Assembly (NCBI RefSeq): GCF_017565305.1
Contig: NZ_JAGEKP010000005.1
Span: 62,001-126,000 of the forward strand
Direction of reading: 5' to 3'
DNA from: Leifsonia sp. TF02-11
Lineage (GTDB): Bacteria > Actinomycetota > Actinomycetes > Actinomycetales > Microbacteriaceae
DNA length: 64,000 bases
Shown here: piece by piece, positions 7,265 to 15,969 of the stretch
Numbering within the stretch: the first letter of the stretch is position 1
Layout of the letters: every line of letters starts with the position of its first letter
Translations under genes and position numbers: made by a program
The notes under the pieces: model-generated
Databases searched by the model: none
What the model was told of the DNA's origin: nothing
The model's input: only the letters and a program-made list of their open reading frames with translations

Positions 7265-8203
7265 TCAGTCCACGGCCGGCGCGTAGGTCTCGATGGAGAC
7301 GATTCCCGACGCCGGGTTGGTCGCAGACAGGTGCACGATCGAGAACCCGCCGGTGTCGAGGTCCGCCGCGTCGTTGAGGTAGCCGCCGGGCATGGTGCCG
7401 GTGGCGAGGGCGATCTCGCGGAGGATCTCGGGAAGCACCGGCCCGTGGCTGCAGAGCACGGCCGTCTTGCGGGAGCGGACGCGCTTGCCGACCACGCTGC
7501 GCACATCGCCTCTGCCCTCCTCGTAGGCGTCCTGGCTGATGCCGGGCTCCCGTCGCGGCTTGACTCCGGTGGCGGCGGCCAAGGGGGCGACGGTGGCGAC
7601 GCAGCGCACCGCGTCGCTGGTGATGATGCGTCTCGGCCGCCAGGCGCGCAGGGTGGGAACGTCGCCCGCCGCCTGCTTGACGCCGCGGTCGGTGAGCGGT
7701 CGGGAGGCATCGGGGCCCTGCCAGCCGCCACGCGGCTCGGCCTTGCCGTGGCGGAGCGCGATCAGTGCGAACGTGGAGGTGATGCCCTGCTTCACCAGCG
7801 CCTCGAACGCGTCGAGGATCTCGACGTCGCGCTCGTAGGTGAGGTAGCCGCGCGCCTTCTTGAGGGTGACCCACTCGATCGCCGCGATCTCGGAGTTGGG
7901 CACGAACGTCGACTGCGCGATGGCCTGATCCGTGACCTCGGCCGCCCAGTAGTGGACGATCTTCTCGCGACCGGAGGTCAGCGGGTACGCCGAGACGCCC
8001 AGCGGCACGCCCAACGTGACGGCCAGACCGGTCTCCTCCAGGATCTCGCGCACGGCGGTCTGCGGGAGCGTCTCGCCCGGATCCACCTTGCCTTTGGGGA
8101 TCGTGACGTCGCCGTACTTGGTACGGTGCACGACCAGCATGACGAGCTTGTCGTCCACGATGCGCCAGCACAGGGCGCCCGCGGCGTAGACGGCGAGGCT
8201 CAC
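7265..8203 (-). CDS. Nudix hydrolase fused to a histidine phosphatase (MutT1-like)
   Basis: Two-domain protein of 312 residues. The N-terminal Nudix domain has box [20 protein letters not shown] followed by TG; the C-terminal half is a histidine phosphatase with LRHGKAE and CSHGPV. The same fusion in mycobacterial MutT1 converts 8-oxo-(d)GTP and diadenosine polyphosphates to less phosphorylated products (family knowledge). GTG 8203 is chosen because it overlaps the ppk stop in a 4-bp GTGA junction; any longer frame runs antisense through ppk-coding sequence. Coupling to ppk is a common actinobacterial arrangement. The substrate here is not proven. Confidence 0.88.
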   Translation of the reverse strand: MSLAVYAAGALCWRIVDDKLVMLVVHRTKYGDVTIPKGKVDPGETLPQTAVREILEETGLAVTLGVPLGVSAYPLTSGREKIVHYWAAEVTDQAIAQSTFVPNSEIAAIEWVTLKKARGYLTYERDVEILDAFEALVKQGITSTFALIALRHGKAEPRGGWQGPDASRPLTDRGVKQAAGDVPTLRAWRPRRIITSDAVRCVATVAPLAAATGVKPRREPGISQDAYEEGRGDVRSVVGKRVRSRKTAVLCSHGPVLPEILREIALATGTMPGGYLNDAADLDTGGFSIVHLSATNPASGIVSIETYAPAVD

Positions 8204-10425
8204 CGCCTCGTTCCCGTACGGGTGCTGCGGGGACGGTGGCTGGCCTGCTGTTGCAGCTTCGTCTGGAGGTCGGTGAGCGGTGCGCCGTTCTCGTCGAGGT
8301 GGTGCCGCGTCCAGACGCCGTCCTCGGCCAGCGCCCAGGCGGCGGTGCGCTCGTCGAACGCGAGGTCGAACAGGCGGTCGAGCTCTGCCAGGTGGTCGGG
8401 GTCGGCCAGCCGCACCAGCGCCTCCACCCGTCGGTCGAGGTTGCGGTGCATCATGTCGGCGCTGCCGATGTAGACGTGCGGGTCGCCGTCGTTGACGAAC
8501 GAGAACACCCGCGAATGCTCCAGGTAGCGGCCCAGCACGGAGCGGACCCGGATGTTCTCGGACAGCCCCTCGCGCCCGGGAACGAGGCCGCAGATGCCGC
8601 GCACCCACAGCTCGACGGGCACACCGGCCTGGCTCGCGCGGTAGAGCGCGTCGATGATGGCTTCGTCGACGATCGAGTTGAGCTTGATCCGGATACCGGA
8701 CGGCCGGCCCGCCGCGGCGTTCGCCGCCTCGGTGTCGATGCGCTTCAGCAGGCCCTTGCGCAGGTGCAGCGGGGCGACGAGGAGGCGCTTGAACTTCTTC
8801 TCGATCGCGTAGCCGGAGAGCTCGTTGAAAAGCCGGGTGAGATCTTTGCCCACCTGGTCGTCGGCGGTCAGCAGGCCGAGGTCTTCGTAGATGCGCGAGG
8901 TCTTCGGGTTGTAGTTGCCCGTGCCGATGTGGCTGTAGTGCTTGAGGACGCCCTTCTCCTCCCGGATGACCAGCGCGAGCTTGCAGTGCGTCTTGAGCCC
9001 GACCAGCCCGTACACGACGTGCACGCCGGCCTTCTCGAGCTTGCGCGCCCAGGAGATGTTGTTCTGCTCGTCGAACCGCGCCTTGATCTCGACGAGGGCC
9101 AGGACCTGCTTGCCGGCCTCCGCCGCGTCGATCAGGGCCTCCACGATGGGGCTGTCGCCCGAGGTGCGGTACAGGGTCTGCTTGATGGCGAGCACGTGCG
9201 GGTCGGCGGCCGCCTGCTCCAGGAACGCTTGCACGCTCGTGGCGAACGACTCGTACGGGTGGTGCAGCAGGATGTCCTGGCGCGAGACCGCGGCGAAGAC
9301 GTCCGGCTTGGCGTTCGGCTCGCTCGGCATGAGCTGCGGCGCCGTGGTGGGCACATGGTTGGGGTAGTGGAGGTCGGGACGGTCGATCCTGGCGAGGTCG
9401 AAGAGTCCGCCGAGGTCGAGCGGGGCGGGCAGACGGTAGACCTCCTGCTCGGTCACGTCGAGCTCGCGCACCAGCAGGCCGAGGGTCACGTCGTCCATGT
9501 CGTCGGTGACCTCGAGCCGGATCGGCGGCCCGAAGCGGCGACGAAGCAGCTCGCGCTCGAGCGCCTGGATGAGGTTCTCCGTCTCGTCCTCGTCGATCTC
9601 GACGTCTTCGTTGCGCGTGACGCGGAAGACGTGGTGGTCGAGGATCTCCATACCGGGGAAGAGGTCGCCCAGGTGGTTGGCGATGAGATCCTCCAGGCGC
9701 AGGAACCGCACCTGCCCGAGGCCCTCGCGTGCGTCGATGCGCACGAACCGCGGCAGCATCTGCGGCACCTTGAGACGGGCGAACTGCTCCTTGCCCGTCC
9801 GCGAGTTGCGTACGCGCACCGAGAGGTTGAGCGACAGCCCCGAGATGTAGGGGAAGGGGTGCGCAGGGTCGACGGCGAGCGGCATCAGCACGGGGAAGAT
9901 CTGCTGCGAGAAGACCTCGCGCATCTGCACCTTGTCCGCCTCGTCGAGCTCATCCCAGGAGGAGACCGCGATGCCCGCCGCCTCGAGAGCGGGGAGCACC
10001 AGTTCGCGGTACGCCTTGGCATGGCGCACCTGGAGCTCGTGCGCCTTCTCCGAGATGTCGGCCAGCACATCCTGCGGGGCCCGGCCGACGTTCGTCGGAA
10101 CCGCGAGCCCGGTGGCGATGCGCCGCTTGAGGCCGGCGACCCTGACCATGAAGAACTCGTCGAGGTTGCTGGCGAAGATCGCGAGGAAGTTGGCGCGCTC
10201 CAGGACCGGCAGCAGCGGATCCTCCGCCAGTTCGAGCACACGCTGGTTGAACGCCAGCCAGCTCAGCTCACGGTCGAGGTAGCGGTCGTCGGGCAGCGTC
10301 GGATCCGGCTCGTAGATGAAGGGCGCGAAGTCGTCGTCGAAGTCGCTGCCCAGGCTGCCGCTCAGCCCGTTGTCGAGTAGGCCGTTCTCCAGTGTGGTGC
10401 GCTCGCCGTCCATGCCAACCATCAT
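8200..10425 (-). CDS. ppk1: Polyphosphate kinase 1
   Basis: Transfers the gamma-phosphate of ATP to inorganic polyphosphate, reversibly. The 741 residues cover all four Ppk1 domains. The N-terminal domain has [16 protein letters not shown] and the head domain [15 protein letters not shown]. The catalytic C1/C2 part has the phospho-accepting histidine in [11 protein letters not shown] and the second conserved region [15 protein letters not shown]. The start may be ATG 10425 or an in-frame ATG at 10413; neither has a clear ribosome site. It couples to the Nudix gene and sits between the pst operon and glnR, a plausible phosphate-storage partner of the Pho genes. Confidence 0.96.
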   Translation of the reverse strand: MMVGMDGERTTLENGLLDNGLSGSLGSDFDDDFAPFIYEPDPTLPDDRYLDRELSWLAFNQRVLELAEDPLLPVLERANFLAIFASNLDEFFMVRVAGLKRRIATGLAVPTNVGRAPQDVLADISEKAHELQVRHAKAYRELVLPALEAAGIAVSSWDELDEADKVQMREVFSQQIFPVLMPLAVDPAHPFPYISGLSLNLSVRVRNSRTGKEQFARLKVPQMLPRFVRIDAREGLGQVRFLRLEDLIANHLGDLFPGMEILDHHVFRVTRNEDVEIDEDETENLIQALERELLRRRFGPPIRLEVTDDMDDVTLGLLVRELDVTEQEVYRLPAPLDLGGLFDLARIDRPDLHYPNHVPTTAPQLMPSEPNAKPDVFAAVSRQDILLHHPYESFATSVQAFLEQAAADPHVLAIKQTLYRTSGDSPIVEALIDAAEAGKQVLALVEIKARFDEQNNISWARKLEKAGVHVVYGLVGLKTHCKLALVIREEKGVLKHYSHIGTGNYNPKTSRIYEDLGLLTADDQVGKDLTRLFNELSGYAIEKKFKRLLVAPLHLRKGLLKRIDTEAANAAAGRPSGIRIKLNSIVDEAIIDALYRASQAGVPVELWVRGICGLVPGREGLSENIRVRSVLGRYLEHSRVFSFVNDGDPHVYIGSADMMHRNLDRRVEALVRLADPDHLAELDRLFDLAFDERTAAWALAEDGVWTRHHLDENGAPLTDLQTKLQQQASHRPRSTRTGTRR

Positions 10426-10522
10426 GGCACCGCACGAGCGGCCGGCGGCACGAGTCTCGGTTAACTGTGGACAAACGAGCGTCGCCGCGGACTGTGCAGG
10501 ACGCTCAGCGGTGCTCGCTCGG

Positions 10523-10578
10523 CCCGTGCGTCAGAGCCCGTGCATCAGAGCCCGTCCGTCACAGCCCGTGCCATCAGG
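10523..10578. repeat. Four 14-bp tandem units at the end of glnR
   Basis: Units CCCGTGCGTCAGAG, CCCGTGCATCAGAG, CCCGTCCGTCACAG and CCCGTGCCATCAGG lie head to tail at 10523-10578. The last unit contains the glnR stop codon (complement of 10574-10576). This fills much of the glnR-ppk gap; otherwise 10426-10522 shows no clear feature. Confidence 0.8.
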
Positions 10579-11266
10579 GATGTACCGACGAGGGAAGCCG
10601 GTCGTTCTCGTCTTCGTAGACGTTGAAGCGGTAGCCCACGTTGCGCACCGTCCCGATCAGGGACTCGAGGTCGCCGAGCTTGGCGCGCAATCGCCGCACA
10701 TGCACGTCGACCGTGCGCGTTCCACCGAAGTAGTCGTAGCCCCACACCTCGCTCAGGAGCTGTTCGCGCGTGAACACCCGGGACGGGTGCGTCGCGAAGA
10801 ACCGGAGCAGCTCGAACTCCTTGAAGGTGAGGTCCAGCGTCCTCCCGTGCGCCTTGGCCGAGTAGCTGGCTTCGTCGATCGTGACGCCGGAGGCCTGGAT
10901 CTTCGTCTGCGAGTGCTCCTGGCCTTGCCGGCCGATCGCCAGTCGGATGCGCGCGTCGACCTCCGCAGGGCCCGCACTGTCGAGGACGACGTCGTTGACG
11001 CCCCACTCGGCGCTCACCGCCGTGAGCCCGCCTTCGGTGAGCACGAGCAGCAGCGGAACCGTGATGCCGGTGGTCGTGAGGATCTTGCAGAGCGACTTGG
11101 CGCTCGCCAGGTCGCGACGGGCGTCCACGAAGATCAGGTCGCACGCGGGAGCGTTGACCAGCGATGCCGGTTCGGCGGGGATCTGACGGGTGCGGTGGCT
11201 GAGGAGACCGAGGGCCGGAAGCACCTCTGCATCGGGCGCAGGCGTGAGGATCAACAGCTGCGCCAC
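10574..11266 (-). CDS. glnR: Nitrogen-response regulator GlnR (OmpR family)
   Basis: Orphan OmpR-type regulator of nitrogen assimilation genes. The N-terminal receiver domain is atypical ([39 protein letters not shown]). The C-terminal winged helix DNA-binding domain reads [18 protein letters not shown] ... [20 protein letters not shown], nearly the GlnR consensus. GTG 11266 is chosen because AGGAGG lies 6-7 nt upstream and the protein then begins [11 protein letters not shown] as in known GlnR; an ATG at 11317 adds 17 unlike residues. Length is 230 aa. No partner kinase is adjacent, as usual for GlnR. Confidence 0.9.
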   Translation of the reverse strand: MAQLLILTPAPDAEVLPALGLLSHRTRQIPAEPASLVNAPACDLIFVDARRDLASAKSLCKILTTTGITVPLLLVLTEGGLTAVSAEWGVNDVVLDSAGPAEVDARIRLAIGRQGQEHSQTKIQASGVTIDEASYSAKAHGRTLDLTFKEFELLRFFATHPSRVFTREQLLSEVWGYDYFGGTRTVDVHVRRLRAKLGDLESLIGTVRNVGYRFNVYEDENDRLPSSVHP

Positions 11267-11409
11267 CCAGTTCCTCCTCGCCTCTTCGTGCCGCAATGCT
11301 ACCGGAAACGCTTTCATCCCAGGATCGGGGTCACACTGAGCCTCCGGCGGCGGAGCGGCGACAGCGGGCAGGGGAGGCGCACTCTACGACCGCAGGGCAC
11401 AATGGGGGG

Positions 11410-11766
11410 ATGAGCGAGACGCCGCAGGACCAGGGGGCTCCGGACCCGGGACCGCTGGGCCCGGCCGCGGCCGCTGGACCACCCCCGGAGCCGCTGCCGC
11501 GTGCCGCCGTCGCGTGGAGCGTCGGAGCGGTGTGGGCGCTTGCCCTGGCGCTCGGGATCCTGATCGCTGCGCTGTCGCGACCCGCCCAGTACGCGTCGTG
11601 GCTGTCGCTCGCCCTCGGCGTGTCCGTGATCGCGTCGTTCGGAGCACAGCTCGCGACCCAGCAGAAGGAGGGCTTCGTCAACCGGCTCGCGACGACGCTC
11701 ACCGGCAGCTTCGTGATCCTCGGCGTCTTCGGCGCGATCCTCGGTGCCACCACGCTCTGGCACTGA
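11410..11766 (+). CDS. Small membrane protein, three TM segments
   Basis: Unknown function. The 118-residue protein has a Pro/Ala-rich cytoplasmic N-terminus (about 30 residues), then three hydrophobic segments: VAWSVGAVWALALALGILIA, ASWLSLALGVSVIASFGAQLA and GSFVILGVFGAILGATTLW. Between the last two is QQKEGFVNRLATTL, a conserved-looking amphipathic loop. The ATG has CACAAT exactly 6 nt upstream and GGGGGG touching it, suggesting a leaderless message. It is divergent from glnR and is followed after 23 bp by a 36-residue membrane peptide gene. Confidence 0.75.
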   Translation: MSETPQDQGAPDPGPLGPAAAAGPPPEPLPRAAVAWSVGAVWALALALGILIAALSRPAQYASWLSLALGVSVIASFGAQLATQQKEGFVNRLATTLTGSFVILGVFGAILGATTLWH

Positions 11767-11789
11767 CCGGAACCGACTAGACTGCCGCT

Positions 11790-11900
11790 ATGCTCGTCGC
11801 TCTCGAACTCTTCTTCATCGGCCTGCTGGGTCTGGCCACCCTCGCCATCCTCGGTGTCTCCGGAGTGGTGGTCTACAACCTCTTCCGCGGCCAGCGCTAG
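11790..11900 (+). CDS. 36-residue single-span membrane peptide
   Basis: Small ORF: MLVALELFFIGLLGLATLAI followed by LGVSGVVVYNLFRGQR. It is one uninterrupted hydrophobic helix with a basic C-terminal end. TAGACT sits at 11778-11783, exactly 6 nt before the ATG, giving the same leaderless promoter spacing as its neighbours, and the stop is 2 bases before the next start. Together these support a genuine translated gene in an operon with the nitrobindin-like protein. Function is unknown; size and topology suit a membrane-protein modulator. Confidence 0.7.
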   Translation: MLVALELFFIGLLGLATLAILGVSGVVVYNLFRGQR

Positions 11901-11902
11901 GC

Positions 11903-12499
11903 ATGATCGAGCTCCCCACCGACCTTCCGGCCGAGCTCGTTCCGCTCTCCTGGCTGATCGGGGTCTGGGAGGGGAGCGGCGTCGTCGACTACGCCGTCGG
12001 CGACGAACACACCCAGCTTGAGTTCGGCCAGCGCATCAGCTTCAGCCAGGATGGCGAGGCGTACCTCAACTACTCGGCCACGTCGTGGGTGCTCGACGAG
12101 AACCGCACTCCGCTCGCGGCCGAGACGGGCTACTGGCGACTCAGCCGCACGCTCGTGGAGGGCGACCCCGGCCCCGCGATGCTGCCCGGTCAGGGCGCAC
12201 GCCCGTTCGGCACCCCCCAGGCCGTCGAGACCCTCCGCTCCTCCAGCGGCGGTTTCGACATCGACGTCGCGATCATCCATCCCGACGGCGTCAGCGAGCT
12301 CTACATCGGCCAGGTGAACGGCCCGCGCATCGACCTCGCGACCGACGCCGTCGTGCGCACCGCCGGCGCCAAGGAGTACAGCGCGGCGACCCGCCTCTAC
12401 GGCCTGGTGGAGGGACACCTGCTCTGGGCCTGGGACATCGCGGCCCTGGGGCAGGAGCTCCGCACGCACGCCTCTGCACGTCTCGCCAAGGTCGACTGA
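11903..12499 (+). CDS. Nitrobindin-like heme-binding beta-barrel protein
   Basis: Member of the FABP-like/nitrobindin (THAP4 C-domain) family, 198 residues. The hallmark N-terminal motif is LIGVWEGSGVVDY (GxWxGxG), followed by a run of beta-strand segments (QLEFGQRISFSQDG, YLNYSATSWVLDE, ETGYWRLSR). The C-terminal third of the family supplies the heme-ligand histidine; HASARLAKVD ends this protein but I cannot assign the ligand with certainty. Known homologues bind ferric heme and scavenge or isomerise peroxynitrite. The start is 2 bases after the stop of the 36-residue peptide and the end is 1 base before ygfZ, so this is a tight operon. Confidence 0.85.
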   Translation: MIELPTDLPAELVPLSWLIGVWEGSGVVDYAVGDEHTQLEFGQRISFSQDGEAYLNYSATSWVLDENRTPLAAETGYWRLSRTLVEGDPGPAMLPGQGARPFGTPQAVETLRSSSGGFDIDVAIIHPDGVSELYIGQVNGPRIDLATDAVVRTAGAKEYSAATRLYGLVEGHLLWAWDIAALGQELRTHASARLAKVD

Positions 12500-12500
12500 C

Positions 12501-13613
12501 GTGTCCTCGTCGCCGTTCCTCGCGCTCCCCGGCGCTGTCGACACCGCTGAGAGCGGCGTGCCGTCGCACTACGGCAACCCGCTGGCCGAGCAGCGCGCGC
12601 TCGTCGACGGCGGCGCGATCGTCGACCTGTCCGACCGTGCGGTCCTGTCGATCACCGGCCCTGACCGGCTCAGCTGGCTCAACTCGCTGACCAGCCAGTC
12701 GCTGCTCGGCCTCCAGCCGGGCGAGTCGTCCGAGACGCTGCTGCTCGACGTCACCGGGCGGGTGGAGCACGCCGTCCGGCTGATCGAGGACGGCGCGGCG
12801 CTGTGGCTGCTCGTCGACCGCCCGGAGGCCGCCGGCCTTCTGGCTTGGCTCGACTCGATGCGGTTCATGCTCCGCGTCGAGCTCGCCGACCACACCGAGA
12901 CCCTGGCGACGATCGGCACGCTCGGCGATCCGCCGCTGCCGCTCGCGGCGCCCCACGGCGTGCCGCTGGTGTGGCACGACCCCTGGCACGCGGTGACGCC
13001 GGGAGGCCACCAGTACGCGACGGGTGATCATCCCGGCGCGGGCTGGAGTTGGAGCGAGCGGCTGGTTCCGCGGGAGGCGCTCGCGTCGATCGTCTCGCGC
13101 GTGGAGTCGGGCGAGCTGGCCGTTGCGGGCACCCTCGCCGCCGACGCCCTGCGCATCGCCGCCTGGCGGCCGCGTTTCGCAACAGAGGTGGACGAACGCA
13201 CCATCCCGCACGAACTCGACTGGCTGCGCACCGCTGTGCACCTGACCAAGGGTTGCTATCGCGGGCAGGAGACCGTCGCGAAGGTCCACAACCTCGGGCA
13301 CCCGCCACGGCGGCTGGTGATGCTGCACCTCGACGGGTCGGAGGGCGTGCATCCGGTCGCGGGCGCGGAGGTCACCCTCGACGGACGCGTCGTCGGCACC
13401 GTGACCTCCTCCGCGCTGCACTACGAGCTCGGCCCGATCGCGCTCGCCGTGGTCAAGCGCGGCACGGACGCGGCCGCCACGTTGACCGTCGAGGCCGACG
13501 GCACCCTCGTCGCCGCGGCCCAGGAGGTCGTGGTGCCGCCCGAGGCCGGCGCAGAGGCGCACGTCCCCCGGCTGCCGCGATTGGGCGCCGTCACCCGCAC
13601 CCCGCGCGCCTGA
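12501..13613 (+). CDS. ygfZ: YgfZ/GcvT-like folate-binding protein
   Basis: Tetrahydrofolate-dependent protein that helps maintain or repair iron-sulfur enzymes such as MiaB (family knowledge). The 370-residue sequence has the GcvT-like fold and the diagnostic motif KGCYRGQETVAKVHNLG, with the conserved cysteine. The N-terminal part has DRAVLSITGPDRLSWLNSLTSQ. Starts with GTG one base after the upstream stop, so translation is probably coupled. The last ~30 residues are Ala/Pro-rich and variable. Confidence 0.92.
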   Translation: MSSSPFLALPGAVDTAESGVPSHYGNPLAEQRALVDGGAIVDLSDRAVLSITGPDRLSWLNSLTSQSLLGLQPGESSETLLLDVTGRVEHAVRLIEDGAALWLLVDRPEAAGLLAWLDSMRFMLRVELADHTETLATIGTLGDPPLPLAAPHGVPLVWHDPWHAVTPGGHQYATGDHPGAGWSWSERLVPREALASIVSRVESGELAVAGTLAADALRIAAWRPRFATEVDERTIPHELDWLRTAVHLTKGCYRGQETVAKVHNLGHPPRRLVMLHLDGSEGVHPVAGAEVTLDGRVVGTVTSSALHYELGPIALAVVKRGTDAAATLTVEADGTLVAAAQEVVVPPEAGAEAHVPRLPRLGAVTRTPRA

Positions 13614-13619
13614 CGTCGG

Positions 13620-13812
13620 CAGCGGAGGACTTCCGCGGCGTGCCGCACCCCGATCGCAGCCAACGGAGGAGTTCCGGGCTCCAGCCGAGCGGATCTCCTC
13701 CGTTACCCCACCGCGGCGGCGCGGGTAACGGAGGACATTGGAGCGGGAGCCGGCCCGATCTCCTCCGGTAGCGGCCCACAGCCGGCCTGCCGGCGCGGAT
13801 CTCCTCCGTTCG
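13620..13812. repeat. Cluster of GGAGGA / GATCTCCTCCG inverted repeats
   Basis: This 190-bp gap between convergent ygfZ and the methyltransferase gene is filled with one repeated word in both orientations: GCGGAGGAC (13622), AACGGAGGA (13662-13670), TCCTCCGTTACCC (13696-13708), GGGTAACGGAGGA (13723-13735), TCCTCCGGTA (13761-13770) and TCCTCCGTT (13802-13810). The third and fourth form a perfect 13-bp stem. The bases GATC precede the TCCTCC form each time. Several mutually exclusive stems are possible; at least one can act as a terminator. Confidence 0.75.
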
Positions 13813-14640
13813 CTACACGGGCGCGACGGCGTCCCACGCGACGGTGAGCTCGCCGAGCCGCCAACGGGGCCTCCCGCCGACGACCGGCCAGCCGGCCTCC
13901 TTCATCCCCTGGGCGGTCGCGATCCAGCGCTGCTTCGGGCCGTACGCGCCGAGCGGTGCATGGACCCGCCAGAGCCGGTCGAGGTCCTGGAGGAACAGGT
14001 GCACGCGCTCGCCCGGGACATTGCGATGGATGAGCGCCTTGGGGAGCCGCTCCGCCACCACGCTGGGCGCCTCCAGCCCGCGCAGTCGGAGCGAGATCGA
14101 GAAGGTCTGCGGGCCGGTCGCGTCGAGCGTCACCCAGCTGGCGATCCGGCCGATCTCGTCGCAGGTGCCCTCCACCAGCACCCCGCCGAGCTGCAGCCGG
14201 CCGAGCATCCGCTCCCAGGCCGCGGCGACCTCCGACTCGTCGTACTGCCGCAGCACGTTGAAGGCACGGATGACAGCCGCGTGCCGGCCGTCGGGAAGGG
14301 GCACCTCGAAGCCGCCGACCCGGAAGTCCACGCTCGCCAGCGGGTCGAAGGCGGTGCTGCCCGCTCGGACCGCCTCCAACTGAGCGAGAGCCGTCCGCAC
14401 GCGGCCGGGGTCGATCTCCAGGCCGAGCACCTCGACGTCCCGGCGCACGCGCGCCAGCCGGTGCTGGAGTTCGAACGCCGTCACTCCGCTCGCGCCGTAG
14501 CCGAGGTCGACGACGAGCGGATCGCCGGTGCGGCGCAGCGCGGGCAGCGTGGCGATCCAGCGATCCACCCGGCGCAGCCGGTTCGTGTTGGTCGTGCCGC
14601 GGGTGACCGTGCCGACGGCGCGGGAGGACGTTGGCGGCAT
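13813..14640 (-). CDS. Class I SAM-dependent methyltransferase, substrate unknown
   Basis: 275-residue protein with Rossmann motif [15 protein letters not shown] and the acidic motif [11 protein letters not shown] downstream segment [14 protein letters not shown] replaces the usual motif IV. The C-terminal half ([33 protein letters not shown]) is distinctive and not one I can tie to a substrate. Starts at ATG 14640, with TAATCT exactly 6 nt upstream on the minus strand, so probably leaderless. Its start codon is only 17 bp from the divergent gpm start. No catalytic residue is evidently missing. Confidence 0.82.
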   Translation of the reverse strand: MPPTSSRAVGTVTRGTTNTNRLRRVDRWIATLPALRRTGDPLVVDLGYGASGVTAFELQHRLARVRRDVEVLGLEIDPGRVRTALAQLEAVRAGSTAFDPLASVDFRVGGFEVPLPDGRHAAVIRAFNVLRQYDESEVAAAWERMLGRLQLGGVLVEGTCDEIGRIASWVTLDATGPQTFSISLRLRGLEAPSVVAERLPKALIHRNVPGERVHLFLQDLDRLWRVHAPLGAYGPKQRWIATAQGMKEAGWPVVGGRPRWRLGELTVAWDAVAPV

Positions 14641-14657
14641 ATGACAAGATTAATCGC
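14641..14657. promoter_or_regulatory. Overlapping divergent start signals of two genes
   Basis: Only 17 bp separate the two divergent start codons. On the minus strand TAATCT (14652-14647) lies 6 nt before the methyltransferase ATG. On the plus strand AAGATT (14646-14651) lies 6 nt before the gpm ATG, occupying nearly the same bases. Both messages would be leaderless and RNA polymerase could serve only one at a time. Confidence 0.55.
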
Positions 14658-15407
14658 ATGCCCGCTCCCTACACTTTGATCCTCCTCCGCCACGGCAACA
14701 GCGAGTGGAACCAGCAGAACCTGTTCACCGGCTGGGTCGACGTCCGGCTCAGCGAGCAGGGCGTCGCCGAGGCCAAGCGCGCCGGAGAGCTGCTGGCCGA
14801 GTCCGGCCTCGAGCCCGACATCCTGTACACGTCGGTTCTCACGCGCGCCATCCAGACCGCGAACTACGCGCTCGACGTGTCGGACCGGCTGTGGATCCCG
14901 GTCGAGCGGTCGTGGCGACTGAACGAGCGGCACTACGGCGCCCTCCAGGGCCTCGACAAGGCCGACACACTCGAGAAGTACGGGCCGGAGCAGTTCCAGC
15001 TCTGGCGCCGGTCGTTCGACGTGCCGCCGCCGCCGCTGCCCGACGACAGCCAGTGGTCGCAGGCCAACGACCCGCGCTACGCCGGTCTCGGCGACGACCT
15101 CCCGCGCACCGAGTGCCTCAAGGACGTCATCGCGCGCATGCTGCCGTACTGGGAATCCGACATCACGACGAGCCTGGCCGAGGGCAAGACCGTGCTCGTC
15201 ACCGCGCACGGCAACTCGCTGCGCGCCCTGGTGAAGCACCTCGACGGCATCTCGGACGATGAGATCGCCGAGCTCAACATCCCCACCGGCATCCCGCTGG
15301 TCTACAGGCTCGACGAGACGTTCGCCCCGATCGAGCCCGCCGTCTACCTCGACCCGGAGGCCGCGGCCGCGGGGGCAGCGGCCGTCGCCGCCCAGGGCAA
15401 GAAGTAG
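14658..15407 (+). CDS. gpmA: 2,3-bisphosphoglycerate-dependent phosphoglycerate mutase
   Basis: Glycolytic interconversion of 3- and 2-phosphoglycerate. The 249-residue protein carries the phosphohistidine motif [19 protein letters not shown] (His12), [20 protein letters not shown] and the second catalytic histidine in [15 protein letters not shown], all hallmarks of dPGM. The C-terminus is Ala-rich. It lies divergently from the methyltransferase, with an overlapping promoter region, and is followed at once by a 2H phosphoesterase frame. Confidence 0.97.
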   Translation: MPAPYTLILLRHGNSEWNQQNLFTGWVDVRLSEQGVAEAKRAGELLAESGLEPDILYTSVLTRAIQTANYALDVSDRLWIPVERSWRLNERHYGALQGLDKADTLEKYGPEQFQLWRRSFDVPPPPLPDDSQWSQANDPRYAGLGDDLPRTECLKDVIARMLPYWESDITTSLAEGKTVLVTAHGNSLRALVKHLDGISDDEIAELNIPTGIPLVYRLDETFAPIEPAVYLDPEAAAAGAAAVAAQGKK

Positions 15408-15409
15408 CG

Positions 15410-15886
15410 GTCACGACCGACCACTCCTACGTCGTCGTCGCGTTCCTGCCGGAACGCGGCGGCGACGTCGTCGTTCCTGCGGAGTTCGCAGCGCGCGACT
15501 GGCCGCTGCACGTCACGATCGTGCCGCCGTTCGAGACCGGCCTCGACGCCGGCGCCATTGCCGCGTTGTTGCCACGCGGCCCGCGCATCCCCGTGGTCGC
15601 CGGCGCGCGCGCCTCGTTCGGCCATCGCCGCGCCGTTCCCGTCACGCTGATCCGGCCGTCGCCCGCGCTGCTCGCGTTGCACCTGGCATGCGTGGAGGCG
15701 CTGGAGGCCGCGGGCGCGGTCATCGCCGACCGGCGGCACATCCGCTCGGGCTACCGCCCGCACGCCTCCGATCAGCGCCTGGGCACGCTCGCCCCCGGCG
15801 AGCATGCCTCGCTCACCGAGCTCGCGCTCGTCGAGCGCACCCCCGGCGCTCCTCGCCGCGTCGTCGCCCGCATCCCGCTCGCCTGA
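15410..15886 (+). CDS. 2'-5' RNA ligase-like 2H phosphoesterase, no standard start codon
   Basis: The frame reads TDHSYVVVAFLPERGGDV, then DWPLHVTIVPPFETG with the first HxT motif, and ends near residue 157. The N-terminal motif and strand are typical of 2H phosphoesterase / 2'-5' RNA ligase proteins; the second HxT/S is probably HAS in YRPHASDQR. Oddly, no ATG, GTG or TTG occurs in this frame between the upstream stop at 15262 and GTG 15518-15523, which lies after the essential HxT. Translation could begin at GTC/ACG (15410-15415) right after the gpm stop, by coupling. Alternatively a G-to-C change has damaged a GTG start. Coordinates assume the start at 15410. Confidence 0.6.
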   Translation, partial: VTTDHSYVVVAFLPERGGDVVVPAEFAARDWPLHVTIVPPFETGLDAGAIAALLPRGPRIPVVAGARASFGHRRAVPVTLIRPSPALLALHLACVEALEAAGAVIADRRHIRSGYRPHASDQRLGTLAPGEHASLTELALVERTPGAPRRVVARIPLA

Positions 15887-15915
15887 CCCGTCGAGACGGC
15901 GCGAACTCAGACGAA

Positions 15916-15953
15916 AACCGCCGGGCGGCAGAGAATCTGCCGCCTCGGCGGTT
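15916..15953. terminator. Terminator between the 2H gene and phoU
   Basis: A long stem (15916-15932 with 15936-15953; 8 bp AACCGCCG plus 9 bp GGCGGCAGA with one bulged base) closes a 3-base loop between convergent genes. The sequence upstream and in the outer stem (GCGCGAACTCAGACGAAAACCGCC from 15899) closely matches the terminator at 24164-24200. Confidence 0.75.
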
Positions 15954-15969
15954 GACGAGAAGGAGACGG

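Noticed and set aside
8236-10380. 714-codon open frame on the plus strand opposite ppk1
   Set aside because: A shadow produced by high GC codon bias; it has no domain pattern, while the minus frame is a complete polyphosphate kinase.
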